DNA of 64,000 nt from Pseudomonas asiatica (GTDB taxonomy: Bacteria > Pseudomonadota > Gammaproteobacteria > Pseudomonadales > Pseudomonadaceae): contig NZ_BLJF01000001.1 in NCBI RefSeq assembly GCF_009932335.1, positions 2,170,001-2,234,000 of the forward strand, written 5' to 3'. Below are positions 17,556-25,843 of the stretch, in pieces; the first letter of the stretch is position 1, and each line of letters starts with the position of its first letter. Below the pieces are notes generated by a model, which was not told where the DNA came from, did not search any database, and saw only the letters and a program-made list of their open reading frames with translations. A program made the translations under genes and the position numbers.

Positions 17556-17650
17556 CCCCATGAGCGATACCTCGCCTGCCAGACGATCTTGGCCAGCCGC
17601 CCCAGCAGGTCGCAGGCGTACTCCGGCGTCTACTCAGTCACCCCGAGTTG
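17556..17650 (-). pseudogene. Rhs core scar (internally deleted)
   Basis: On the minus strand this reads QLGVTE, a TAG stop, TPEYACDLLGRL and then directly AKIVWQARYRSWG. Both parts match the two Rhs proteins upstream (QLGITEEKLEYAYDLLGRL and GKIVWQATYRSWG), which in an intact Rhs are about 400 residues apart. So an Rhs gene was here and was collapsed by an internal deletion. Confidence 0.75.
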
Positions 17651-17719
17651 TATGTTATCCCACCCAACTAAAAACGACTCATATAAAAAATCACGCACAA
17701 GTAACCTATCAGCTTTCAA

Positions 17720-18304
17720 TCACCCAATAGCACTGAACCTGACCAGCAATTTATTGCTTTCAACCTTGCGCACCAATACCTCTGAGACAATAGGGTCGAT
17801 CCAGATCACACCTGCCACAAAGAAAAGGTCCAGCGAACCAGTTTTTGCCTCATCAATACACATCTTCTTTACGCCTCGGACCTTGTAATCAGCAGTCAGC
17901 TCACCGGCCTGAATCTTACTCATAACCAAAGACTTACCAGAGTACTCCGAAAGCCCGTAGTCAAAGCATGCGCACCTGTCATTAACGTGAATAAAATAAT
18001 ACTTTTTGACCGCAGGCCTTCCATTAAAGTGTTTTACATCCGCAGGGGAAAATTGCAGGCTAGTATTTAGACCCCCAAGAACATCCTTAAAATCTTGGGA
18101 CACAAAAAAAGCACCGGAAGTTGTCAAGAAAAAATCAGACTTAAGAGCACGAACCGTTTTATCCAAAATCACAGAAACCGACACGCCAATCAAGGAGAGA
18201 CTCATCCCTACCTGATAATAATCAGATAGGGTTGGGTAGAACACTACATCTCCATCTGTATACCCACCTTTCACCACTTCATGACACATTGAATAATAGT
18301 TCAT
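17720..18304 (-). CDS. Imm11-like (DUF1629) orphan immunity protein
   Basis: A 194-residue soluble protein. The pattern KKYYFIHVNDRCACFDYGLSEY, a middle segment YKVRGVKKMCIDEA and a closing LDLFFVAGVIWIDPIVSEVLV recall Imm11 (DUF1629) immunity proteins, where a beta-rich domain ends in an F/I-V-S-E type strand. The ATG at 18304, with AGGA 6 bases upstream, is preferred to 18319. AT-rich like its neighbours. No toxin gene lies directly upstream, so it is an orphan or guards against siblings' effectors. Family assignment is moderate. Confidence 0.55.
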   Translation of the reverse strand: MNYYSMCHEVVKGGYTDGDVVFYPTLSDYYQVGMSLSLIGVSVSVILDKTVRALKSDFFLTTSGAFFVSQDFKDVLGGLNTSLQFSPADVKHFNGRPAVKKYYFIHVNDRCACFDYGLSEYSGKSLVMSKIQAGELTADYKVRGVKKMCIDEAKTGSLDLFFVAGVIWIDPIVSEVLVRKVESNKLLVRFSAIG

Positions 18305-18496
18305 CTTTCTTCCTAGCATGTCAAGCGGGTGCCTTTTGGCCTAAGATCTGTATTTCGTAATCGTATCGGCAATCTCGCCAGGGCCAGTGTCAAAATAGAA
18401 AGCAATACATACGACCGCCTCAAAGCCAGCGGTCGTCACCTAGAATTTTCATTTTAATGACCGCCAAGCTCAGAACCTTCTGCCTAGTAAACTCCA

Positions 18497-19393
18497 TCAT
18501 CCAGCAAGAACAAAACCATTCAAAGCCTCGACCAATTTAGAATGCGTGAGCACTTCTTCATCTTTCCGGTTGCGAACTAGAGTAAACACATCTTTTTTTG
18601 GAGAAAGGACTTCTACCACCTGGCCCTTATAGTTTGTAACCTCAACAAACCCACTAACTACACCATTGAGATTCTCTATCTCCGATAGGAGTGTAGGATA
18701 CTTCATCAACACGCCAGCCTCATCAGTGCCGGCTTCAGTCCCCGGATTATCAAAATACACTTTAATTTTAGGACAAACGCTCCTACTCCAATGAAAGATA
18801 GGAATCATACGCTGAATAATTTCTTTAAATTCACCCTCAGATTCGCTTCCCGAAAACTCACACCGATGTATAGGAATACAAAGATACAAGTTCTCTCGCT
18901 TACCGTCCAGTCGTCCTTTCAAGCTTCCGTGATAAGTATTGGGCACAACCAACACATGAGTAAAGCCATACTTATTCGGAGCAATATCGAATATTGTAGT
19001 CTTATCTTGGCTCAAAGAGTCAGGCGCCCGCTCAACAACCTCCACAGAAAACGCCCTGTCACTTATGCCCTCAGATATAACCAGCAAATCTTTCCTATCT
19101 GTACTTTTCAAACAATATTCATAAACCACTTTTGGAAGCTTGTGCTGAAAAAAATAGCAACCAGCGTATTCATCCACGCAAGCAAAGGACTGCAATAAGT
19201 CATCTTTAGAGAACATACCAACCTCATTCATCGTCTCGCCCTCATGCCCTATGGCGATCAGGTCGCGAAAGCGAAATCGACCGAAAATTGCTAGCCGAGA
19301 AATAGTCTTCGAATCATCATCTAGCCTGAAAGCTTCGCGCAAAGCCACTTCCCCTGGGCTCGCTGGCTTACGGCATGCACTGCCTGTATTCAA
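18497..19393 (-). CDS. Hypothetical protein in effector/immunity island
   Basis: Up to 298 residues, soluble and not recognised. Start uncertain: the frame opens with a TTG at 19393 without a ribosome site, while ATG-19231 (MNEVGMFSKDDLL) follows GAGGGCGAGACG and would give 244 residues. The reading frame is the same as that of the upstream SUKH gene, separated only by its TGA stop and five codons. No toxin motif (HNH, PD-ExK, ADP-ribosyltransferase) is seen. It could be an immunity gene or the remains of an effector domain; position is the only evidence. Confidence 0.5.
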   Translation of the reverse strand: MNTGSACRKPASPGEVALREAFRLDDDSKTISRLAIFGRFRFRDLIAIGHEGETMNEVGMFSKDDLLQSFACVDEYAGCYFFQHKLPKVVYEYCLKSTDRKDLLVISEGISDRAFSVEVVERAPDSLSQDKTTIFDIAPNKYGFTHVLVVPNTYHGSLKGRLDGKRENLYLCIPIHRCEFSGSESEGEFKEIIQRMIPIFHWSRSVCPKIKVYFDNPGTEAGTDEAGVLMKYPTLLSEIENLNGVVSGFVEVTNYKGQVVEVLSPKKDVFTLVRNRKDEEVLTHSKLVEALNGFVLAG

Positions 19394-19408
19394 TCTTCTC
19401 GCAAAAAT

Positions 19409-20101
19409 TCATACCTGACAATACTCGTTAGAGTCAGAGCTCTCCAAAAAAATTGACATCCATGAGTCCATCACATTCCATAAATCGATTCCTTCTGTGG
19501 GACTTTCTGGCTTTTCATGCCACCAGATAAAAGCCTCGCCTTTGAATGAGCCATCACCCAAAGCCAAATAATCACCAGCCCCGCTAGAAAAAACTCCTAG
19601 CATATCAGGAAGCGCCGGATAATCTTCATCGCACAAATCCTTGATTGGAACAAAATCTTGCAACCTTGATGGCCCCATAGTACAACCAATATAAAACCCA
19701 AAGCCATTATGCAATCTTGAATAGAACTGCCTGAAGCTCGCAGGAAGGCTGGGATAACCATCGAGATCTGACCCTTCAACGCCTAGCGGAGCCCCCCCCA
19801 TATAGAAATACAAATCACCACCCTCGCCATATACATACATGAGATACGGCCTATCACTCACTGCCAAAACAGTTCCTAACACACATTTGTCGAGCCACGC
19901 GCTTACCCAAGGCAAAAACTCAGAAAAATCAGCCCATTCCACAGGAATATGATTTTTTCCACTATCTAAAAAACCAAACCCAAGCCACTGCTCGGGAAAG
20001 TCGACTTCAAGAGGAACATCGTCAGCTGAAAAATACACATCATAACCCTTTAGCTCGCTTGCAATACGCAGCTTTAATGAATCAGACCAATCCATTTTCA
20101 T
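19409..20101 (-). CDS. SMI1/KNR4 (SUKH)-like immunity protein
   Basis: A 230-residue acidic protein with SUKH-superfamily character: LPASFRQFYSRLHNGFGFY, a GPSRLQDFVPI segment, VFSSGAGDYLALGDGS and the final IDLWNVMDSWMSIFL. SUKH proteins neutralise many nuclease toxins of contact-dependent and T6SS effectors. GAGGTG precedes ATG-20101. It begins 6 bases after the stop of a toxin tail (20108-20230), the classic effector-immunity spacing, so it was probably the partner of that now-broken Rhs effector. Confidence 0.65.
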   Translation of the reverse strand: MKMDWSDSLKLRIASELKGYDVYFSADDVPLEVDFPEQWLGFGFLDSGKNHIPVEWADFSEFLPWVSAWLDKCVLGTVLAVSDRPYLMYVYGEGGDLYFYMGGAPLGVEGSDLDGYPSLPASFRQFYSRLHNGFGFYIGCTMGPSRLQDFVPIKDLCDEDYPALPDMLGVFSSGAGDYLALGDGSFKGEAFIWWHEKPESPTEGIDLWNVMDSWMSIFLESSDSNEYCQV

Positions 20102-20107
20102 ATCACC

Positions 20108-20259
20108 TCAATACCCCAAAAGCAAACCATTGATATATTGCTGTAATTCCGGCTCCAATTTAGCGGCCTTATCCATCATGGCGGAACGAAACGCCGGATC
20201 AACAGATATATTCCCCTTCTTGTACAGCTCCACTCGCCCTTGGCATCCTGACGGCTGCT
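20108..20259 (-). pseudogene. Rhs core fragment joined to a toxin C-terminus scar
   Basis: Bases 20230-20259 encode SSRQDAKGEW, an exact piece of the Rhs core seen in the intact Rhs. The sequence then shifts frame into VELYKKGNISVDPAFRSAM and on to the end EPELQQYINGLLLGY with a stop at 20108-20110. The tail is unrelated to either complete Rhs C-terminus, so it is the end of a third, lost toxin. The SUKH gene follows at once. The rest of the 20.11-20.41 kb gap holds no gene. Confidence 0.65.
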
Positions 20260-20412
20260 TACGATTGCCCAGTTCGATCAATTGGAAATGAGACGACTGA
20301 GGTACAGCAGGCAGCCATCACAAACCGAAATGTTAAAGAACCTTATGCTATTGAATAGTTTTTTGGCCAAGCACTAAAAACCGCAAGAAGCAAAATACAA
20401 CCCAACCAAGAA

Positions 20413-21009
20413 TCAGCCCCAAGGGGCATAAATGAAATCGCCATCAATTTTCGTGAACTCTAGCCCTGCAAGATTTCTCTCCAAGTAACCGCGTTTGAAT
20501 TCTGAAGAGCAGACCATTTGTTTTATCTCCACACAATAAAAAAGATCCTCATCAACACCCCCCCTTATAACAAACTTCTCGATCCTATCATAAACCACAG
20601 GCATGCCTTGGCGCTCGCTCTCAGGCCTCAACAGCCCCTCATCCATGAGAGCAAATTTGGATTTGCCCACATCTAGAATTGAACATCTGCTCTGGACAAA
20701 AAACAGACTATAACCCTTACTTGCCTCACGCCCTTTGCGCAACTCAATCGCCAAAGGCACACTAAAATATTTGCAATTATACAAATCACAAAGACTCACA
20801 AAATCTAAAGACACGATGTATTGTTCAAAGAACGCATCGCCATAAAATACATCCAGATCAATTTTAGCTTGATATGCATCTCCAAACATATCTCTACTGG
20901 GATTCTCTGAAACCTGATTAAACTCCGGCAGTTTAGGAGTCCATTCAATATCAAAAAAAAGCGGAACCCCATGACCTTCATCAGCATTAATCATATAAAA
21001 TTCTTTCAT
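20413..21009 (-). CDS. Imm11-family immunity protein of the AHH-type Rhs
   Basis: A 198-residue cytosolic protein. The segments LFFVQSRCSILDVGKSKFAL, PVVYDRIEKFVI and DLFYCVEIKQMVCSSEFKRGY followed by GLEFTKIDGDF match my memory of the Imm11 (DUF1629) family. It starts 6 bases after the Rhs stop, whose codon lies in its own ribosome-site region (AGGTG before the ATG). This makes it the cognate immunity protein of the AHH nuclease tip at 21019-21408. It would bind and block the toxin in the producer and in sister cells. Confidence 0.75.
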   Translation of the reverse strand: MKEFYMINADEGHGVPLFFDIEWTPKLPEFNQVSENPSRDMFGDAYQAKIDLDVFYGDAFFEQYIVSLDFVSLCDLYNCKYFSVPLAIELRKGREASKGYSLFFVQSRCSILDVGKSKFALMDEGLLRPESERQGMPVVYDRIEKFVIRGGVDEDLFYCVEIKQMVCSSEFKRGYLERNLAGLEFTKIDGDFIYAPWG

Positions 21010-21015
21010 AACACC

Positions 21016-24000
21016 TCACAACAACCTACCCGAAACAGGATCGACTTTAAATAGACCATTCTGGAGACCTGACCTTGCCCAATCCTGAATATTTTTTATA
21101 CCCAAAATTAGTTGCGCATCGCTCAATTGAGGAGCCAGTTTGTTAAGCTCAAGTAGCTTTTTACCCACTGCCGTTGTATACGCATCATGATTCGTCCAAT
21201 GCCCAGGCAAATCAATATACTGAACGTTTTTCTTGTCTGGCAAAAAAATTCCGTTTGATGCGCCGTCACCATCAAAACCCAAACCCTTTAAACGCTTAAA
21301 CATAGATCCAAATATAGGCTTATTCATCAATTGCTCAGGTATGAGATGGTGATTAGCCATCCCACCACCTGTTCTATGCCCCATATTTTGACCTAGCTTA
21401 GTAGAACACCACCCCAGCGGATCAATTTCTAAGGTAGGCTTTGCAGCGTACAAATAAATATTAATTCCACCTGCAAGTCCTATCGGATCTTGCAAAAGGA
21501 ACCGTCCTACCTCTGCGTCGTAGAAACGGAACGTATTGTAGTGCAGCCCTGTTTCAGAATCGAAGTACTGCCCCTGGAAGCGCAGATTCTGCTCGACCTG
21601 ATCGATTACCAGCCTTTCAATTGTCCCCCACGAGCGATACGTCGCCTGCCAAACAATCGTGCCATCACTGTCCGTCAGCTCCAGCGGCGTACCAATCTGG
21701 TCAGTATGGAAGTAGTAGACCTGCTGCTCTTCCCCTTCTGCCTGATCAACCCGCACCAACGGCGCATAGCTACCCGGCTCATACAGGTACAGAATGCTCT
21801 GCCCCGGCGTCTCCTCACGCAGCATCCGCAAGCCTTGCCAGAGGAAGCGCTTCTGTTCGACTTCGCCGTTGATTTCCGCCTGCTTGGCTATTCGCCGCCC
21901 CAGGCTGTCATAGCGATACTCGCCTCGGCTCTCCAGCTTGCCATTGACCAATGTCTCCGCCCGCACCAGCCGGTTCTCGCAGTCATAGCTAAAGCTCTGC
22001 AGCTTGCTGTGCCCCGAGCGCTTCTCGATCAGGTTGCCCCACGGATCGTAACGGTACTCCTGATCCCGCCACTGTTTGATCCGGTTGTCCTTGACCTTGT
22101 CGAACTGCCGCGCATTGAAGTCCAGCCGGTTGGCCGCCGCGTCGTAGCGGAATTCCTCGCTGCCCACCAGCGAGCCGGTATCGCGGCTGCGCAACTGCCC
22201 GTTGGCTTCGTACTCGTATTTGATCTCACCCCGCAGCTTGTCCAGCGTGCGCACCAGTTCACCCGCCGGGTCGTACTGATAGCGACGGTGGATCGGGTTA
22301 TACGCATGCTCCACCAGCAACGAGGTATTGATACCGGTGTTGTGCACCTGCGAGAGCTTGTCGGCCGGCAAGGTCGAGGCAAACTGCCAGGCCTTGCGCC
22401 CCATCGCGTCATAACCGAAGCAGCTGGTGAGCTTGCCCTGAGTCCGGTACACCTCGCGGTGCAGGTCGTCGCGCTCCATGTCGCTGATCACCTGACCGTC
22501 CAGGTTCAGCTGGTGCAGGTGCCCGCTGCCGTAGTACAGGTGGTTGACCTTGCGACCATCCGGCAGGGTCAATGTGGTCAGGTTGCCGAGCGGATCGTAC
22601 TCGTAGCCGAGCGTGCCGTCGGGGGTGATTTCTTTGGTCAGCCGCCCCAGCAGATCGTAGGCGTACTCCAGCTTCTCTTCCGTGATCCCAAGCTGCTTGC
22701 CGATCCCGGTCGGTTGCCGCTCGATGCTCAGCAACCGGTCGCCGTCGTCGTACGCAAAGGTCTGGCTCGCATCGCGATTGATCTTGGCGACCAACCGGCC
22801 AATGGCATCGCGCTCGAACAGCGTATGACGTTCCGGGCGTTCGGCGTTTTCACCGTAGCCAATCTCATCCAGTCGCGTGAGATGGCCTCCGACGTTGTAG
22901 CTGAAACGCCGGGTCAGGTTATCCACCCGCACTTCTTCAGTCAGCCGGTCCGAAGCGTCGTAGGCAAAGCTGTACGTGGCATTGTTCTCATTGACCAGCG
23001 CGATCAGGCGCACGGCCTTGTCGTACTCGTAGCGTACCCGCTGGCCCTTGGCATCCTGGCGGCTGCTCGGCAGGCCACGCGCCGTACGCATCAGGCGTGT
23101 GGTCTGGCCCTTGCCGTCGGTGTGGCTGAGCACCTGGCCGTAGACGTTGTAGGTGAAGGTTTCCGCAGTACCGTCCGGATGGCTGATGCGCAGCACCTCA
23201 CCGTCGGGCTTGCGCTCCAGCGTGGTGGTCTGGTTCAGCGCATCGGTCACCGCCACCAGGTGCTGACGCTCGTCGTAGCGGTACCAGGTGCTCTTGCCCG
23301 AGCAGTCCTGATAACGCTCGACCTGGGCCAGGGTGTTCCACCACAGGTACTTGGACTTGTAGGTCGCGTCGATGATCGTATGCGGCAGGCCGTCATCGCT
23401 GTTCAGATACTCGGTCATCTGGCCGAGGGCATCGTATTCGGCGAGCAGGTTGCCCTTGTCGTCGTAGCGCGCTCGCCAGGTGCTGCCGTCCGGATAGCTG
23501 ACCTGGGTCACCAGCGTGGTCAGGTGGTGATATTCGTAGGTGGTCTTGCGGCCCAGCGGGTCGGTTTCTTCCAGCAGGCGGGCGTATTCATCGTACTTGA
23601 AGGCGAGCCGGTTGCCGTCCGGCAAGTCCAGGCCGGTCATGTTGCCCTGTTCGTCCAGCTCGATGGCGTAGCGTTCACCACCGTAGTCACGGCTGGCGAC
23701 CACGCGATGATCGGCGTTGTACTGCACTTCCAGCTCGCGGCCAAGCACGTCGGTGGCCCAGCTGGTGCGGGCGTCGAGGTCGTAGCGGAAGTGGTAGTGC
23801 TCGCCATCGCTGGTCCAGTGCTCGACCACGCGCGGCTTGTCGCCGAGGGTTTCCCAACGGTAGTGACAGCCCAGGCCCAGCGCGTTGCTGTGGGTCACCA
23901 TCAGGCCTTCGGCGTAGCTGAAGCTGCGCACCGTGTCGCCGTTGCGGTTGATCACCGCGCTCAGTTGGCCGTGTTCGTCGTAGCGGTACTGGGTGAGCGT

Positions 24001-24765
24001 TTCCACCGCTTCGTTGTTCACCACGCGCTTGATGTCGGTCAGGCGACCCAGCGGGTTGTCGTAGTGCAGGTGCACGCGGGTGCCGCCGGTGGCGCTGATG
24101 TCGGTCAGCGTACCGTCGGCCGTGCGGGTGAAATGCAGGAAGTGGCCGAGGGCGTTTTCGATGCGTTGCAGTGGCACTTCGCTGTTGGTGTCTGGCACTT
24201 CGCCGAAGTAGAAGAACAGGTTGTCGAGGGTTTGCAGGATGTAGTGGCCGCCCTCGGTGCATACCAGGTACACCTGTTCGTGCGGGTTGTAGATGCGCTG
24301 GCCCGGTTGCAGGGTCACGAACGGGATTTCGCGGCCCTGGTTGTCGGTGAGGTAGATGAACGAGCCCTGGCGGCGCAGGCTCTGCTCCCAAGGCAGCACC
24401 CAGCCGCGACCGAGCACGCTATCGACAGTCAGGTCGCTGGCGTAGAAGCGTGACCACTCGATCGGCATCAGGCCAGGCAGGCTGAAGTCGATTTCGTCGG
24501 GGATCAGTTTGCGGCCGGTGGTGAGGTCGACCGGGTTGCCGACCAGGCCGCCGATGGCCCTGCGGGCGACGGGTTCGACCACGTAGCGGCTGGCTACCTC
24601 GCCAGCGACGAAGCCGGCGGTGAACTTCAGGGCGCAAGGCATGACGGCTTTCATGCCGGCCTGGGTACCCGCCTTGATCAACTGCGCGATACCACCCGCG
24701 GCACCGGCGATGGCCATCAGCACATCCACGGTGGTGCGCAGCCACTCCGGGATCTCGTCATCCAC
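21016..24765 (-). CDS. Rhs protein with AHH nuclease tip, PAAR region lost (probable pseudogene)
   Basis: 1,249 residues from the GTG at 24765, the first start codon of this frame. It begins at VDDEIPEWL, the point just after PAAR in the intact Rhs, and then has a hydrophobic segment, the YD-repeat shell and the core-closing DPIGL near residue 1,090. The last 130 residues form the toxin: ANHHLIPEQL, FDGDGASNGIFLP and LPGHWTNHDAYT match the AHH nuclease type of the HNH/EndoVII fold. The matching N-terminal membrane segment is encoded at 24717-24929 in another frame. Without PAAR and its leader it should not mount on VgrG, so it may be silent or act as a store of toxin for recombination. The closing motif reads DPLGW instead of DPxGL. 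Confidence 0.8.
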   Translation of the reverse strand: MDDEIPEWLRTTVDVLMAIAGAAGGIAQLIKAGTQAGMKAVMPCALKFTAGFVAGEVASRYVVEPVARRAIGGLVGNPVDLTTGRKLIPDEIDFSLPGLMPIEWSRFYASDLTVDSVLGRGWVLPWEQSLRRQGSFIYLTDNQGREIPFVTLQPGQRIYNPHEQVYLVCTEGGHYILQTLDNLFFYFGEVPDTNSEVPLQRIENALGHFLHFTRTADGTLTDISATGGTRVHLHYDNPLGRLTDIKRVVNNEAVETLTQYRYDEHGQLSAVINRNGDTVRSFSYAEGLMVTHSNALGLGCHYRWETLGDKPRVVEHWTSDGEHYHFRYDLDARTSWATDVLGRELEVQYNADHRVVASRDYGGERYAIELDEQGNMTGLDLPDGNRLAFKYDEYARLLEETDPLGRKTTYEYHHLTTLVTQVSYPDGSTWRARYDDKGNLLAEYDALGQMTEYLNSDDGLPHTIIDATYKSKYLWWNTLAQVERYQDCSGKSTWYRYDERQHLVAVTDALNQTTTLERKPDGEVLRISHPDGTAETFTYNVYGQVLSHTDGKGQTTRLMRTARGLPSSRQDAKGQRVRYEYDKAVRLIALVNENNATYSFAYDASDRLTEEVRVDNLTRRFSYNVGGHLTRLDEIGYGENAERPERHTLFERDAIGRLVAKINRDASQTFAYDDGDRLLSIERQPTGIGKQLGITEEKLEYAYDLLGRLTKEITPDGTLGYEYDPLGNLTTLTLPDGRKVNHLYYGSGHLHQLNLDGQVISDMERDDLHREVYRTQGKLTSCFGYDAMGRKAWQFASTLPADKLSQVHNTGINTSLLVEHAYNPIHRRYQYDPAGELVRTLDKLRGEIKYEYEANGQLRSRDTGSLVGSEEFRYDAAANRLDFNARQFDKVKDNRIKQWRDQEYRYDPWGNLIEKRSGHSKLQSFSYDCENRLVRAETLVNGKLESRGEYRYDSLGRRIAKQAEINGEVEQKRFLWQGLRMLREETPGQSILYLYEPGSYAPLVRVDQAEGEEQQVYYFHTDQIGTPLELTDSDGTIVWQATYRSWGTIERLVIDQVEQNLRFQGQYFDSETGLHYNTFRFYDAEVGRFLLQDPIGLAGGINIYLYAAKPTLEIDPLGWCSTKLGQNMGHRTGGGMANHHLIPEQLMNKPIFGSMFKRLKGLGFDGDGASNGIFLPDKKNVQYIDLPGHWTNHDAYTTAVGKKLLELNKLAPQLSDAQLILGIKNIQDWARSGLQNGLFKVDPVSGRLL

Positions 24766-24929
24766 TGGCAGATAGCGAGGCCGGCCAGCAAGGCCACGCC
24801 GAACCCACAGGTGAAGGTGGCGATGGCCACCGTCGCCACCAGTGCGATGCCCAGGGCGGCCCCGATCAGGAAGCCCCCCAGCGCGCTGCTGTGCGATATC
24901 TCGTCGCCGAACCTGGCCGCTTCGAACAT
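24717..24929 (-). pseudogene. Displaced N-terminus of the broken Rhs
   Basis: MFEAARFGDEISHSSALGGF followed by a hydrophobic stretch matches the first 50 residues of the intact Rhs (MFEAARLHDEIEHTSALAGF). At LLAGLA the sequence jumps to the DNA that in the intact gene encodes RYLPVDDE, but in the wrong frame. About 100 codons, the whole PAAR domain, are missing. The pre-PAAR motif and first membrane helices remain. Confidence 0.8.
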
Positions 24930-24935
24930 GAGGGA

Positions 24936-25015
24936 TTACTCCTGTTCGCCGGACTCGGCGCTGGTTACGGACGGGGCTCGCGGCGTGAAGCTGGCCAGCA
25001 GAGTGGCCCAGTCCT
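24936..25015 (-). pseudogene. 3' tail of a DUF1795 (EagR-type) adaptor gene
   Basis: The minus strand reads QDWATLLASFTPRAPS and ends in a TAA, 6 bases before the displaced Rhs start. It matches NDSWLGLLNSFEPRQPS at the end of the complete adaptor gene at 30084-30545. The rest of the gene is gone; a stop codon precedes the homologous part. It shows the broken Rhs once had its own adaptor. Confidence 0.7.
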
Positions 25016-25032
25016 GTTACACAGATGGCAAA

Positions 25033-25836
25033 TTAAGGAATCTTTTTTGCCGACACCTTCGTAGCAGTTGCTTTCCAAGACAATAACAAACCTAATTTCC
25101 CAAACTTCTCATTAATGGCATTAAGGCTCTCCGCCTGAACCACCCAGACAAATATCGATTCGGAAACTCTCTCTAGCACACCGTTATTTCGATCTTGAAG
25201 AATCCAGTCCCCCAATTTCACTCCTGACACATCCAGCTCGATATGAGAAGCATTGAGAAGATTGACTTCATAAACCATGCGAAGAAGCCGCCCCTTATAT
25301 CTCTCCTGACCACCATGTCGACCAGGCACCTCTTTTTTGAATACCCCGGAGTTCTCAAACGGATAAATCGAGATAAAATTCTCTCCCGCGGCATAATTAA
25401 AACCCTTGCTTACACTCGCGCACTGGTAAGCAATACCATAGAACGAAGACTCAGGCGACTCCCGAACAATCTCCTTGAGAAAATCGACATAGAAATCAAG
25501 CGAGGATCGCTCACTGCTTGATTGAGCATCTATATGAGGAAAATTTGAGAAGCTGTCGGTATTATAACCATAAGACGCATACCACGGAACTACACCATTA
25601 CTCTCATTGTAAAGCCTGAAAGAAGACGCGGAGCCGGCAGCAATTTTTTCAGCTAGATCTCCCAGCGACACCTCGACTAAGTCATGATCACCAAGGTGGT
25701 CACCATCAGAAAGGTACTCGTAGTACGCAGCGCCCGTGATCGGCAAATTAATAAGTGAGAAATATGCCATTCCCAGCTTCAAAGCCAACTCAGGCGAAAT
25801 ATTTTCAGTACCGTATAAAGCCATTGCCAAGCACAT
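25033..25836 (-). CDS. Immunity protein of the intact Rhs effector (family unknown)
   Basis: A 267-residue soluble protein not assigned to a family. It starts 7 bases after the stop of the intact Rhs, with AGG 6 bases before the ATG, the arrangement of a cognate immunity gene. Aromatic- and acid-rich (GYNTDSFSNFPHID, YYEYLSDGDHLGDHD), as expected for a protein that masks a basic nuclease. Its 3' end abuts, 17 bases away, the truncated adaptor tail of the next Rhs unit, so the whole Rhs-immunity block seems to have been pasted there. AT-rich compared with the Rhs core. Confidence 0.65.
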   Translation of the reverse strand: MCLAMALYGTENISPELALKLGMAYFSLINLPITGAAYYEYLSDGDHLGDHDLVEVSLGDLAEKIAAGSASSFRLYNESNGVVPWYASYGYNTDSFSNFPHIDAQSSSERSSLDFYVDFLKEIVRESPESSFYGIAYQCASVSKGFNYAAGENFISIYPFENSGVFKKEVPGRHGGQERYKGRLLRMVYEVNLLNASHIELDVSGVKLGDWILQDRNNGVLERVSESIFVWVVQAESLNAINEKFGKLGLLLSWKATATKVSAKKIP

Positions 25837-25843
25837 AAAGCAC

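Noticed and set aside
21490..24453. 987-codon plus-strand open frame
   Set aside because: It lies wholly antisense to the Rhs core; its low-complexity Val/Leu/Gln-rich translation is a by-product of GC-rich YD-repeat coding.
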